Source: Bacteroidota bacterium (GTDB lineage Bacteria; Bacteroidota; Bacteroidia; 2-12-FULL-35-15). Taken from it: a stretch of 64,000 nucleotides of DNA. Of this stretch, positions 1 through 9,570 are shown in pieces; positions within the stretch are counted from its first letter, which is position 1; the number at the start of each line of letters is the position of its first letter. The notes beneath the pieces are model-generated. The model had not been told where the DNA came from and ran no database searches. It was given only the letters and a program-made list of their open reading frames with translations. Location: the NCBI GenBank assembly GCA_025963715.1, contig JAOQAG010000008.1:335907-399906 (forward strand). The letters run 5' to 3'. A program made the position numbers and the translations under genes.

Positions 1-2888
1 ATTTCATCAAATCCGGGATTGTTGTAATAGAACAAGGGACGTTTTGCACCGCTGTACTGCAATGTATTATTCGCCGTATCAATTACCGCCAGCGCCAGGT
101 CCATCCCGTCTTTCGACTCATACGTATCCCTGTCCTGTTTCAATGATTTACGCACGCCCTGGTGTAATTTTTTCAGAATGCCGGCTGCATCATGCGTTCC
201 TTTTTTATTCACGATCTCGTTTAGCAATGAACTGCCGATCATACTCATGAATGCTCCGGGAACCCCGTGGCCGGTACAATCCACAGCAGCAATGTAAATG
301 ATATTATCTTTTTTATTGAACCAGTAAAAATCGCCGCTTACCACATCACGCGGCTTGAACAATACAAACGATTGCGGCAATGCCAATTTTATTTCTTCTT
401 CAATTGGCAGGATCGCATCCTGAATTTTTTTCGCGTAATTGATACTATCCTTGATGTCCTGGAATGCCACCGAAAGCTTGTCATTGGCATCTTTCAGCTC
501 ATGTGTGCGCTCCGTTACTTTTTCTTCCAATACCTTTTTCTCTTTCGCTAATTGCGCCGTGCGGTAATTGATAAATGCAAACACACCGCCCACCAAAAGC
601 AAAATGCTCAGCGTATAAAACCACCAGGTTTGCCACCATGGCGGGTTGATCCGGAAGCTGAATGCAATCACGTCTTTGCTCCACACACCATTGCTGTTCA
701 CTGCTTTTACTTTGAATGTGTAATTTTTTCCGGGATTAATGTTCGTAAAAGCCGCTTCTGCGTTGGTAGAGAGCGGCGACCACTCTTCATCCTGCCCTTC
801 CAGGATAAATGTATATTTTACATTATCGGTCGTGAATGCCTGGAAATCAAATGTTAAATTATTGTTCTTGTGCGAGAGCTCCAAATTCAATGGCAGGTTG
901 GTAGAAGGATCCACCGAATCTGCATAATTTTTCCAATCCACCGTTTGATACGCCAAACGAATGCTGCTTAAATGTAATTTTGGCGGTGTGATGTTTGGTG
1001 AGTCGTACTGCCGGTTATAGCGGCTCAAGCCATTGATCGTACCAAACCAAACGGCACCTTGCTTGTCCAGCAACACCGCATTCTGGTTGATCTCAATTCC
1101 TTTGTAACCTTCCTGTTCGCCGTAATACCGCAGCGATTCAATTTCAAAATTGGGTTTCAGCTTCAGATCATTGATCCCTTTTTCGGTCCCCAGCCACAAG
1201 CTGTTGTTGATCGGATCAAACGTGAGCGCCAAAATATAATTGGAACACAAACCGTCTTTTACCGAAATGGTTTTAAACGTTTTGCCATCGTAACACGCCA
1301 ACCCGTTTTCGCCTGTTCCCAGATAAATATTCCCGTTGTTATCTTCCGTGATCGCCCAGATCGCTTTGTCAACCAGGCCTTCTTTCACCGAATAATTTGT
1401 GAAATTTTTTCCATCGTATTTTACTACGCCCGCATCTTTTGTCCCGATCCACACATTGGATTTCGAATCCATAAAAACCGTGAGCACCTTGTCGGAAATA
1501 AAACCATTCTTTGTCGAGTAATTGATCGCTTCTCCCTTTGAATTGATGCGATACACACCCGATGCATACGTAGCGATCCACAGATCTTTTCCTTTGTCCT
1601 GGATAATTTTAAGCGCCGCCGTTACTTCATTGTCCGCTACTTTTTTATTGTAAAAATGCAGCATCGAAAATTTATCGCCCGTTTTTTTCAATACAAAAAC
1701 ACCTTCCTGCGCGCCTACCCAAATCTGTCCGAGATCATCCAGTGTTAACGAAAAAATAGTGCTTTCATCCACTTCTTTTATGCCGCAGGAATTTTTAAAC
1801 GTATTGCTTGCCGCATTGTATACATTCAGTCCTAAACCGGTGGTTCCGATCAGGTAATTGTCCTTATCGTATTGTACAATACAGCTGATATTTTTGCCTG
1901 TCAATCCATCTTTGTCAATAAAATTTACAAAGGATTCGTTGTTGAATAAATTCACGCCGCCGCCCTGCGTCCCGATCCAGATATTGCCTTCGTAATCGTT
2001 GCAAACCGACAAAACGCCGTTGGAAGAAAGCCCTTGTTTTTCGTCAAATAAATGGAAGGTTTTCCCGTCATATTTTAACACGCCATGATCGGTGGCAAAC
2101 CAGATATTTCCTTTTGTGTCTTCGGTAATGCTGCCGAAAAAATCGCCTTTCACCACTTCCGGCAATGCCAGCATTTCAAAATTAGTTCCGTTGTATTTCA
2201 GCACGCCGTAACCGGAAATGCCGCCAAACCAAACATTGCCTTTTGAATCGGCATAAGAAGAAAAAAATGTTTTGTTATTCAGCAAGAGATCTTTATCAAA
2301 GCTCACAATGTGATCGCCATCGTATTTAGCAATTCCATTCGACAAGCCAAACCAGTAATCGCCTTTTTTATCCTGCGCGATCGTGTATACATTGTTGGAA
2401 GGCAAACCGTCTTTGGTACCAATGGATGTAAACTTTTTTCCATCATACGTATTCACGCCGCCTTCCTGGATAGCAAACCAAAGCACGTTTTTTTCATCCG
2501 TGTAAATGCAGTACACACTTCCTTTCGAAAGCCCGTCCTTGTCCGTATAATTTTTGAAGTTAACACCATCGAATTTCGAAACACCTTCCGATGTGGCAAT
2601 CCAGATATTTCCCACTTTGTCTTCCGAGATGTAGGTCACATCGTTGGAAAGCAAACCATCGGCCTTGGTATAATTCTTAAACGTCTTTCCGTTAAAACGA
2701 CTCACACCTCCGCCTTGTGTGGCAAACCAGATATAACCTTTTGTATCCTGAAAAATATTATTGACAATAGAAGTTGCCAAACCATTTTTGGGCGTGTAAT
2801 TTTTAAAATTGTATTGCTGTGCTGCAGATGGAATGATCTGCAACAGTAAAACAGAGAAAAAAAGAAGTATTTGTTTGATACGCTTCAT
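1..2888 (-). CDS. Propeller sensor with SpoIIE-type PP2C phosphatase (C-terminus cut by window edge)
   Basis: The reading frame opens at an ATG at 2888 and stays open to the left edge (about 962 codons visible). Residues 1-24 are a signal peptide. About 14 repeats of the type GNIWxAT...GVxxFDGxxFxxYT follow to about residue 690, matching the Reg_prop beta-propeller repeat of periplasmic sensor domains. A Y_Y_Y-like domain comes next, then one membrane segment (about 745-768, rich in W, L and V), a charged coiled coil (EEKVTERTHEL), and a SpoIIE/PP2C domain from about 815 containing DCTGHGVPGAFMSMIG near 868, which carries the metal-binding Asp and Gly. Families with this order sense an extracellular signal and dephosphorylate a Ser/Thr phosphoprotein in the cytoplasm. 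No histidine kinase domain is visible. The ligand and the target are unknown. The end of the phosphatase domain lies outside the window. Confidence 0.9.
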   Translation of the reverse strand, partial: MKRIKQILLFFSVLLLQIIPSAAQQYNFKNYTPKNGLATSIVNNIFQDTKGYIWFATQGGGVSRFNGKTFKNYTKADGLLSNDVTYISEDKVGNIWIATSEGVSKFDGVNFKNYTDKDGLSKGSVYCIYTDEKNVLWFAIQEGGVNTYDGKKFTSIGTKDGLPSNNVYTIAQDKKGDYWFGLSNGIAKYDGDHIVSFDKDLLLNNKTFFSSYADSKGNVWFGGISGYGVLKYNGTNFEMLALPEVVKGDFFGSITEDTKGNIWFATDHGVLKYDGKTFHLFDEKQGLSSNGVLSVCNDYEGNIWIGTQGGGVNLFNNESFVNFIDKDGLTGKNISCIVQYDKDNYLIGTTGLGLNVYNAASNTFKNSCGIKEVDESTIFSLTLDDLGQIWVGAQEGVFVLKKTGDKFSMLHFYNKKVADNEVTAALKIIQDKGKDLWIATYASGVYRINSKGEAINYSTKNGFISDKVLTVFMDSKSNVWIGTKDAGVVKYDGKNFTNYSVKEGLVDKAIWAITEDNNGNIYLGTGENGLACYDGKTFKTISVKDGLCSNYILALTFDPINNSLWLGTEKGINDLKLKPNFEIESLRYYGEQEGYKGIEINQNAVLLDKQGAVWFGTINGLSRYNRQYDSPNITPPKLHLSSIRLAYQTVDWKNYADSVDPSTNLPLNLELSHKNNNLTFDFQAFTTDNVKYTFILEGQDEEWSPLSTNAEAAFTNINPGKNYTFKVKAVNSNGVWSKDVIAFSFRINPPWWQTWWFYTLSILLLVGGVFAFINYRTAQLAKEKKVLEEKVTERTHELKDANDKLSVAFQDIKDSINYAKKIQDAILPIEEEIKLALPQSFVLFKPRDVVSGDFYWFNKKDNIIYIAAVDCTGHGVPGAFMSMIGSSLLNEIVNKKGTHDAAGILKKLHQGVRKSLKQDRDTYESKDGMDLALAVIDTANNTLQYSGAKRPLFYYNNPGFDE

Positions 2889-2986
2889 TAAAAAAATTGC
2901 CCGTCCGTCAAAAGGTCGGGACAGGCAAATTTAAGATAATTACATTGAAATCTGATTTTAATCCGCAACTAATTGTACTGATCATT

Positions 2987-4159
2987 TTACTGTACCACCA
3001 GCTTTTTAAACGCCTGCATTCCGCCGCTTTTAATGCTTACCAGGTACATTCCTTTTCCATAACCGGAAAGGTCTATTTCCCTTTTAGTGCCTGTCATTCC
3101 GGATGTAGCTACGGTTTCGTCGTACACCACCTGCCCCATCATATTCTCTATTTGAATGCGTGCTGTTTTTACGTCCGGCGCCAAACCAATCGTCACTTGT
3201 CCGTTGGCCGGATTCGGATACATCACCACTTTGTTATCCAGCTGCTGCGATGCAATTCCGGTTGCAGTCAATTGCGCATGCTTGATGTTGGAACGCGTGG
3301 TGTTTACCGTTGCGCGTGTTGGATCACACACAATGCTCCAGTTGGTTTTTACACGCCAGTTGGCAATATTGCCGTGTGTTGCAAAACCGGGATCAGTAGC
3401 CGTAGTATCGGTTGGCGGAACTGTAGATACCGGCCCCCACACATCCACATTGGCGGTGTCGCAGATCAATACATAATTTGTTACCGGGTTGGAAGCGCCT
3501 TCTATCCCGTAAGGAATAGCCCAGGAAAATCCACCGAAGCCATCATCCACAATAAAAATAGTGTTGTGGTACGGGCTCAGTGCGCCATAATTTCCGCAGG
3601 TATCACGGATCTGGAGTTTGTACCTGTAAGATGCTGCATTCGGATCGCCATTCGCAGCTCCAATGCTTCTTGCTGTATCTTCAAACTGGCTTAATGAATC
3701 GCTGGACACAGCACCGATCCTGCTATAAACAGAAGCGGAAGTTTCGCGGTAAACAATAAATGAATCTGCATTGGTATAAGATGACTGATCCCAGTAAACA
3801 AAATTATTTACAGAATGCGCATCCGTGGTTACCATGCAAATAGAAGGTGTTGCAACTGGTGGCCCTGAAACGGTAACAGTACCGGTAGTGGCACAGCTGG
3901 GGCCGCCGTTTATAACTGTAACAGAATAAGTTCCGGGCATTAAACCGGTTGCAGTAGCAGTGATTTGAGATCCCGCTGAAACAGACCATAAATAGGTGTA
4001 AGCGCCAAATCCCCCGGTTGCAGAAACAGTTGCGGAGCCATTATTATTATTCGGACAGCTGGCATCGGTTGTTGTAAATGTAAGTGTAAGTGTTGGGCAG
4101 CCTGCTTTTGTAAGAGTATCTGTCAATAACATTGCAGTAAAAAGTAGTAGTTTTTTCAT
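2987..4159 (-). CDS. T9SS type A cargo protein with SprB-like repeat and PTRAT module
   Basis: This is a 390-aa secreted protein. I chose the ATG at 4159 because it starts directly at a signal peptide ([12 protein letters not shown]); an in-frame ATG at 4195 would add 12 polar residues. Residues about 20-95 form one SprB-like repeat ([16 protein letters not shown]...GTYSVTV). Residues about 104-296 form a module, probably two fibronectin-III-like folds, ending in [15 protein letters not shown]; the same module occurs in the two large cargo genes at 4685 and 13947. The C-terminus ([13 protein letters not shown] ... GKGMYLVSI ... KKLVVQ) is a type A T9SS sorting domain, so the protein is predicted to cross the outer membrane through T9SS and be attached to or released from the surface. 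Its biochemical role is unknown. No enzymatic motif is visible, so an adhesin or matrix role is only an inference. Confidence 0.9.
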   Translation of the reverse strand: MKKLLLFTAMLLTDTLTKAGCPTLTLTFTTTDASCPNNNNGSATVSATGGFGAYTYLWSVSAGSQITATATGLMPGTYSVTVINGGPSCATTGTVTVSGPPVATPSICMVTTDAHSVNNFVYWDQSSYTNADSFIVYRETSASVYSRIGAVSSDSLSQFEDTARSIGAANGDPNAASYRYKLQIRDTCGNYGALSPYHNTIFIVDDGFGGFSWAIPYGIEGASNPVTNYVLICDTANVDVWGPVSTVPPTDTTATDPGFATHGNIANWRVKTNWSIVCDPTRATVNTTRSNIKHAQLTATGIASQQLDNKVVMYPNPANGQVTIGLAPDVKTARIQIENMMGQVVYDETVATSGMTGTKREIDLSGYGKGMYLVSIKSGGMQAFKKLVVQ

Positions 4160-4253
4160 GTTGTATAATTTTTTTCCAGAGCTAATATACGACATTACGG
4201 ATAACGAATGTACAGATAACGATGTACAGATAACGAACAGGAACGAATATTAC

Positions 4254-4273
4254 GTCCCGATAGCTATCGGGAC
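4254..4273. repeat. Perfect 20-bp palindrome
   Basis: GTCCCGATAGCTATCGGGAC is a perfect self-complementary palindrome. It could be a protein-binding site or a REP-like element. It lies downstream of no gene on the plus strand and about 95 nt upstream of the start at 4159 on the minus strand, so an operator role is possible but unsupported. Confidence 0.7.
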
Positions 4274-4341
4274 TGTGTTTGCTGTGTGCTTGCCGGATGT
4301 TAAAAAGAGCTCCCCCTTCAAGGGCTTTTTTGTCCCTTGAT

Positions 4342-4370
4342 GGGGTGATAGCAAACGTTGGCATGTAATG
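4342..4370 (+). repeat. 29-bp direct repeat, copy 1
   Basis: This copy begins GGGGTGATAGCAAACG and ends TTGGCATGTAATG. It is identical to 4477-4505. Each copy follows the right arm of a different inverted repeat, so the unit appears to have travelled with, or been duplicated beside, two unrelated palindromes. Confidence 0.85.
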
Positions 4371-4449
4371 TTACAGATAACGAACAGGAACGTCCTTCGA
4401 CAAGCTCAGGATGACACGAACCTGTGTGCTCGCTGTGTTTAAAAAACTA

Positions 4450-4480
4450 CCCCTGACAGGGTTTGAAACCCTGTCAGGGG
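4450..4480. repeat. Perfect 15-bp inverted repeat with 1-nt loop
   Basis: CCCCTGACAGGGTTT (4450-4464) is followed by one G and its exact complement (4466-4480). A relative with one inverted triplet occurs at 27674-27704. It would form a strong hairpin in RNA from either strand, without a long T-run in the plus direction. Confidence 0.85.
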
Positions 4481-4505
4481 TGATAGCAAACGTTGGCATG
4501 TAATG
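4477..4505 (+). repeat. 29-bp direct repeat, copy 2
   Basis: This is identical to 4342-4370 over 29 nt. Its first four G residues also form the end of the 4450-4480 palindrome. Confidence 0.85.
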
Positions 4506-4540
4506 ATTATAATTACACCCTAATCAGCTCACTATTTTTT

Positions 4541-4605
4541 GCCGCAGATTCACAGATTAAAATTTGTGTAATAAATTCCTGTAAAAAAATCTGTGAATCT
4601 GTGGC
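4541..4605. repeat. Inverted repeat of the CAGATTCACAGATT family
   Basis: The arm GCCGCAGATTCACAGATT (4541-4558) pairs with 4588-4605 with one mismatch. The same family, with a perfect 18-bp pairing, occurs at 27529-27645, downstream of a gene on the opposite strand. It is a dispersed intergenic element. Confidence 0.8.
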
Positions 4606-4632
4606 TTCTTTGCTTTGCATTGTTTTCAAAAA

Positions 4633-4662
4633 AAATCCCCTCGCCAATAAGCGAAGGGATTT
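4633..4662 (-). terminator. Rho-independent terminator of the 1557-aa cargo gene
   Basis: A 12-bp stem (AAATCCCCTCGC / GCGAAGGGATTT, one mismatch) with a 6-nt loop lies just past the stop at 4685. Read on the minus strand, the stem ends in a run of T, as expected for a terminator. Confidence 0.7.
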
Positions 4663-4684
4663 CAAAAAGATCATTTTTATTTTT

Positions 4685-7600
4685 CTAGTTGATCACTAAT
4701 TTTTTAAACACTCTTGTCATTCCGGATTCAATCGAGATCGTATAAATCCCTTTTGCAAAACCGCTGGTATTGATCTCTTTTGTTGTTCTCGCATTTGTTG
4801 CAGAAACATTCTGATCATACACCAATTGTCCCAATGAATTCATGATCTTAACAGATGTATTTTCATTCAATGCCGGTAATTCCAGCGTCACTGCTTCCGT
4901 TGCCGGATTTGGATATAACATCACGGATGATAATTCGGTTGTTTGGATCCCCGTCATCAAGGCCGCATGTTTAATGTTAGAACGTGTTGTATTTACCGTT
5001 GCACGTGTTGGCGTACAGGTAATACCCCATACCGTTTCCACATACCATCTTCCATTCGGATAAGTGGCATAGTTGGGATCTACCAGCGTGTTCTGCGTTC
5101 CGGCGGTAATGGCCACCTGGTTCCAGGTACCGGTGTTGTTATCATCGCGCATCAATGCATAATTGTCTACCGGGTTAGCACCGTTCTCAATAGTGTATAA
5201 CGGATTCCAGGTAAATTGTCCCAAACCATTATCCACAATATAAATAGTATTGTGGTAATTACTTTTTGCACTCACACCGCCGCAATTATCTACTACTGCT
5301 ATTTTGTAGCGCTTTGTAGTTGTGTTCGGATCTGCACCGTAATCATGGAATTCACTTAAACTATCGTATGCTACCGAACCGATCAGTGTGTACACATTCG
5401 TTACATCTTCGCGGTACACACGGAAACTATCAATGTTGGTCACCGATGGTTTTTCCCAATAAATAATGTTGTGTGTTGATCCGGGATCAACCGTTACCAT
5501 ACAAATCTCGAGCGGTAATGTAGTCGCAGCAATGCTGGTGGTACCGGTTGCAGTACATCCTTTATTATCCGTAACTGTTACCGTGTAATTTCCCATGGCA
5601 AGTCCTGTTGCTGTTTGCGTGCTTTGTCCGCCCGTCCATGCATACGTAAAGCCGGTGTTACCGCCTGCAGGAGTTGCTGTTGCTGTTCCGTCGATATTAC
5701 CACAGGTTGCACCCGTATTGGTAACCGCCGCCACCAATTGCGAAGGCTGTGTAACCGTATAGCTGCGGAAGCTCATACAACCGTGCGCATCGTTTACAAA
5801 CACTAAATAATTACCCGGTGTTAAGCTGTTAATGTCCTGGTGATTTGTTTGCGGAGGAGGAACGCTCCAGGTATATAAATAAGGAGATGTTCCACCGGTA
5901 ACGGTAATATCCACCGCACCATTGCTGCCATTGTAACAACTTACATTGTTCACAACTGCTGTAATATTCGGCGCATTTGAATTACTCAGATCCACTGTTC
6001 CATCCATGGTACAGCCTTTAAAATCAGTAATGGTAACCGTGTATGTTCCGGCTGGTAAACCCGTTGCCGTTTGTGTGGCCTGGTTTCCCGCATTACTGTC
6101 CCACATATATGTATACGGCCCTGTTCCGCCGCTTGCTGCTGCACTTGCCTTTCCATCAAAATTACCGCAGGTTGGCGATGTTACCACTGCCGTTGCTACC
6201 GCAATTGGAGAAGGTTGTGATACCGTTGCGTTTAATGTAGCGTGACAGCCACTGTTATCAATCACTGTAACCGAATAGTTACCTGCCGTTAAGCTGGAAG
6301 GATCCTGTGCCGGTGAAAGGTTCGACCACATATAAGTATATGGAGGAGTTCCGCCAGTTACGTTAATATCAATAGCACCGGTTGCACTTCCGTTGCATGT
6401 GGCATTTGTAACGGTGTTCAATGCCAGTGTAGCACCACCGTTCTCACTCACGCTGGCTGTTGCCGATGAGCTGCAACCATTTGCATCAGTAATGGTTACC
6501 GAATACGTTCCGGCTGCAAGGCCTGTTGTTGTGGCATTTGTAATTCCCGTCGACCATAAATAATTATAAGGTGATGTGCCTCCGCTGCTTACCACTACTG
6601 TTGCTGTTCCGCTTGCGCTGCCGCAGGCTGTAGTAGTGGTGCTGATCGCCGGAACGATCGGTGCCGGTGTAGGAATAGAGACTGCGAATGTAGTTGCACA
6701 TCCGATATTATCGGTTACTGTTGCGTAATACAAGCCTGCCGGTAAACTGGTGGCTGTGGCTGTGGTCTGCGCTGCAGCATCATTCCATGCATAGCTGTAT
6801 GGTGGCTGGCCGTTACTTACCGCGATGGAAGCGCTTCCATTACCACCATTCACACAGGTCGGCGAATTGGAAGATGTTAATGAAACTGCTGGTCCGCCAA
6901 CACCGGTTACCGTTAATGAACGGGAGAAAGTAGCTGTATTGCCGCAGCCGTTGGTTACAAGCACACTTACCACATACACGCCCGCTGTTGCATACGTGTG
7001 TGAAACGCTGGAAGAGCTGGTGGAAAGTGTTCCGCCATCACCAAAATTCCAGCTGTAATTGGATCCGCCGAATGCAAGTAAGCTGATTGGTGCACAGGTG
7101 CTGAACGGTGGAGGAGATGTGGTCATATCGCCTTGTACGGAAAGTCCGCCGCCAATATGGATCGTCATGGTATCGGTTACGGTATTACCGCAACCGTTGG
7201 TAAGTGTTAACGTGATCAGGTAATTTCCTGTTGCAGAAAACGCATGCTTGATAATGGTTACCGGAATGGTCCCGTCGCCGCCATACACAAGGAAAGGTTC
7301 TACCGCTGTTCCGCTGGTACCATCGCCAAAATCATAATGGTTGGATGCCGCATTTCCTTCAAAATAAAATACGATCGCATCACCCACACAACCGGCTGTT
7401 GATCCCGAACTGTTATCGCCATCACTGCCTGCAAATCCCCAGGTTGGATGTCCGTCGGACCCTACAAGCGCTGGCATTGCAGTATTCGAGATCACTTCAT
7501 CTGTGGAAACAGTGAGTGTGGAACCACAGCCGTTGGTCGCTGTTACAGTAACATGATAGGTTCCTGCGGTTCCATACATGTGCGTTCCACCCGATCCGAT

Positions 7601-9358
7601 GGTTGTATCCACCGGTGAGCCATCTCCGTAGTTCGTGATGTAAGTATAACTGGATTGTCCGCCATGTACATTAAAAAACACATGATCGGTTGGACAGGAA
7701 GGATTTTGAATTCCCTCCACCCCTAAATCCGGGTTAACCGGGCCGGAACCGGTAATGGTTACAGAACCGGAAACAGTTGTGGTAAGCCCGCAACCATTGG
7801 TGATCACACAGGTTACATTGTATGTACCGGTGGTGGTGTATGCGTGTTCTATACGTTCCCCCAGGGATGTAAAAGTATTTCCATCACCAAAATCCCAGGC
7901 ATACGACTGGAAGCCGCTTGGATATACCTCAAATTCAATAATATCGTTCGGGCAACTGATGTTTGGCGATGCATTTATCTGGATGCCGCCTGGGAAAGAG
8001 CCTGCATTGTTTACTACAATGGAAGTGTTTAAAGTGGTATCATTCCCACAATTGTTGGTGATGGTTACACCTACGTTGTATGTTCCGTTTGCTGTGTAGG
8101 GGTGCGAGTTATGACTGCTTCCACCTGCAGATGTGTGCCCATCACCATAATCCCACGCATAATTTGAATATCCGGATGGCGCTTCAAAATTAACGGCATC
8201 ACCATGACACACAGGATTGGGCGTTGCATTCAGAGAAAACCAGGATTGATTCGGAAAACCTATATTGCTTCCCACCTGCACCACTGAATTTAATACCGTA
8301 TCATCACCGCAACTATTGGTAATGGTTACAGAAGCATTGTAATTTCCAAGTGTGGCACCGTAATAATGGCTGGTGTTGGATTGTGTGGTGGTAGCGGTTG
8401 GAGAGCCATCGCCGAAATTCCAGAGAAACGTATAGCTGCCGCCGGGTGCGTTAAAATTCACATAAGAGCCCGGACAAACCGGCCCGGAGTTATCCATGTG
8501 GAAATAGGATTGGGTTGGAAATGGCGGATGACTTACAATGTTAACGGTATTGCTGGTGCTTCCCGATTTTCCACAACCGTTGGTTACCATTAACGTAGCG
8601 GTATAGGAGCCGTTGGCCGAATAAATATGTTGCGGGGTTTGTAAATTGGAAACGTTATTTGCCCCGGAACCCGGATCACCGAAATTCCAGCTGTAAGTGG
8701 TATATACGCCGCCGTAAAAGTCAACGGGGGCACCCGGACAAGAAGGATTGGGATTTGCAGATAAAAAAGGATGAGGATACACACCCGGAGCGATCACAAT
8801 TGTTTTGGTTACGGTGTTGGTACCGCAGCTTCCATTGGCTACCAATGTAACAGTATAAGTTCCGTTTGCACTGAATGTATGTGTGGGGCAATTTTGTGTG
8901 GAGGTATTGTTAACTCCCGAAGCCGGATCGCCAAAATTCCAGGAAGCAGAATTGAGCTGTCCGTTTGCACAAAAATTAACTGCATCGCCAACGCAGGCGG
9001 AATCCGATGTGCTGATGGAGCCGCCGTTTACCTGGATGCTGCTCCCACCGCCGTAGCTATACCCTACATAACCGCCCGAACTATTGTAAACAGTTAAAAA
9101 AGCGCTGTAATAACCCGGTGTCGTATATGTGTGGGTAATTGTTGTGGGCATTGTATCGATAAATATAGGTGTCCCGTCATTAAAATTCCATTCGTAACGG
9201 TACGCCGAAGGATCGGTACTGGCATTGGTAAATGTTACAACCAATGGTGCGCAGCCCTGGTTGGGGTTTGCAAAATAATTGATCTGTGCCGACAGGCGGG
9301 TGCTGCCGGTAAGGAGTAAAAAGGCAGCGCTTAATTTGAGTAAAAATGTATGTTTCAT
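4685..9358 (-). CDS. Giant T9SS type A surface protein: nine PKD domains, six SprB repeats, PTRAT module
   Basis: The protein has 1557 aa from the ATG at 9358, chosen because it starts the signal peptide (MKHTFLLKLSAAFLLLTG); an ATG seven codons upstream is possible. By eye I count nine PKD domains (YxWNFGDG-type cores) over residues about 30-830, each ending in a TNGCG-type linker. Six SprB repeats of the form GTYxVTVTDxxGC follow to about 1270. The shared module with [15 protein letters not shown] spans about 1282-1467, and the type A sorting domain starts at YPNPATEAVTLEL and ends KKLVIN. In gliding Bacteroidota, SprB-type repeats form mobile adhesin filaments, so an adhesive surface filament is a reasonable inference. 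No catalytic domain is visible. A terminator lies at 4633-4662. Confidence 0.92.
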   Translation of the reverse strand: MKHTFLLKLSAAFLLLTGSTRLSAQINYFANPNQGCAPLVVTFTNASTDPSAYRYEWNFNDGTPIFIDTMPTTITHTYTTPGYYSAFLTVYNSSGGYVGYSYGGGSSIQVNGGSISTSDSACVGDAVNFCANGQLNSASWNFGDPASGVNNTSTQNCPTHTFSANGTYTVTLVANGSCGTNTVTKTIVIAPGVYPHPFLSANPNPSCPGAPVDFYGGVYTTYSWNFGDPGSGANNVSNLQTPQHIYSANGSYTATLMVTNGCGKSGSTSNTVNIVSHPPFPTQSYFHMDNSGPVCPGSYVNFNAPGGSYTFLWNFGDGSPTATTTQSNTSHYYGATLGNYNASVTITNSCGDDTVLNSVVQVGSNIGFPNQSWFSLNATPNPVCHGDAVNFEAPSGYSNYAWDYGDGHTSAGGSSHNSHPYTANGTYNVGVTITNNCGNDTTLNTSIVVNNAGSFPGGIQINASPNISCPNDIIEFEVYPSGFQSYAWDFGDGNTFTSLGERIEHAYTTTGTYNVTCVITNGCGLTTTVSGSVTITGSGPVNPDLGVEGIQNPSCPTDHVFFNVHGGQSSYTYITNYGDGSPVDTTIGSGGTHMYGTAGTYHVTVTATNGCGSTLTVSTDEVISNTAMPALVGSDGHPTWGFAGSDGDNSSGSTAGCVGDAIVFYFEGNAASNHYDFGDGTSGTAVEPFLVYGGDGTIPVTIIKHAFSATGNYLITLTLTNGCGNTVTDTMTIHIGGGLSVQGDMTTSPPPFSTCAPISLLAFGGSNYSWNFGDGGTLSTSSSSVSHTYATAGVYVVSVLVTNGCGNTATFSRSLTVTGVGGPAVSLTSSNSPTCVNGGNGSASIAVSNGQPPYSYAWNDAAAQTTATATSLPAGLYYATVTDNIGCATTFAVSIPTPAPIVPAISTTTTACGSASGTATVVVSSGGTSPYNYLWSTGITNATTTGLAAGTYSVTITDANGCSSSATASVSENGGATLALNTVTNATCNGSATGAIDINVTGGTPPYTYMWSNLSPAQDPSSLTAGNYSVTVIDNSGCHATLNATVSQPSPIAVATAVVTSPTCGNFDGKASAAASGGTGPYTYMWDSNAGNQATQTATGLPAGTYTVTITDFKGCTMDGTVDLSNSNAPNITAVVNNVSCYNGSNGAVDITVTGGTSPYLYTWSVPPPQTNHQDINSLTPGNYLVFVNDAHGCMSFRSYTVTQPSQLVAAVTNTGATCGNIDGTATATPAGGNTGFTYAWTGGQSTQTATGLAMGNYTVTVTDNKGCTATGTTSIAATTLPLEICMVTVDPGSTHNIIYWEKPSVTNIDSFRVYREDVTNVYTLIGSVAYDSLSEFHDYGADPNTTTKRYKIAVVDNCGGVSAKSNYHNTIYIVDNGLGQFTWNPLYTIENGANPVDNYALMRDDNNTGTWNQVAITAGTQNTLVDPNYATYPNGRWYVETVWGITCTPTRATVNTTRSNIKHAALMTGIQTTELSSVMLYPNPATEAVTLELPALNENTSVKIMNSLGQLVYDQNVSATNARTTKEINTSGFAKGIYTISIESGMTRVFKKLVIN

Positions 9359-9550
9359 GTACGGATTTTTAAATTTCATGGCTAAAATAATATATTTCGT
9401 CTAACCGGCAAGTTCGTTTTCCAAATAAATTTTATTATTTTATCCTTCCGTTAAATCATTGATCTTATGAATGATACGAAACGCAACCGGCATCGGTTTA
9501 ACCGGACAAATGAGGAAAAGTACCGGCCGCCCCGAAAGCATAATTTTTAG

Positions 9551-9558
9551 TAGCTTTG
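9551..9558 (+). promoter_or_regulatory. Probable -7 promoter element of tadA
   Basis: TAGCTTTG matches the Bacteroidota -7 consensus TAnnTTTG, 12 nt before the ATG at 9571. It overlaps an upstream in-frame ATG at 9556, which argues for the 9571 start. No clear -33 TTTG is present. Confidence 0.45.
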
Positions 9559-9570
9559 CCCCATCATTTT

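Larger units (their letters stand above)
4160..4684. other. 525-bp gene-free patchwork of dispersed repeats
   Basis: No convincing gene is present between the two cargo genes. The stretch contains: repeated pieces of GGATAACGAA and GATGTACAGATAACGA (about 4198-4240); a perfect 20-bp palindrome (4254-4273); an imperfect inverted repeat around 4310-4345; two copies of a 29-bp direct repeat (4342-4370, 4477-4505); the motif CCTTCGACAAGCTCAGG inside 4391-4414, found inverted at 52831-52854; a perfect hairpin (4450-4480); an 18-bp inverted repeat (4541-4605); and a terminator-like hairpin (4633-4662). Several of these families occur again elsewhere in the window, which marks this as a hotspot of short repetitive elements and not as decayed coding DNA. 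Confidence 0.8.

Noticed and set aside
2897-3694. 265-codon open frame on the plus strand
   Set aside because: Antisense to the 390-aa T9SS cargo gene, with Cys/Ser/His-rich shadow composition.
4301-4345. Imperfect inverted repeat as a possible IS end
   Set aside because: There is no transposase fragment nearby and the pairing is weak; better explained as part of the intergenic repeat mosaic.
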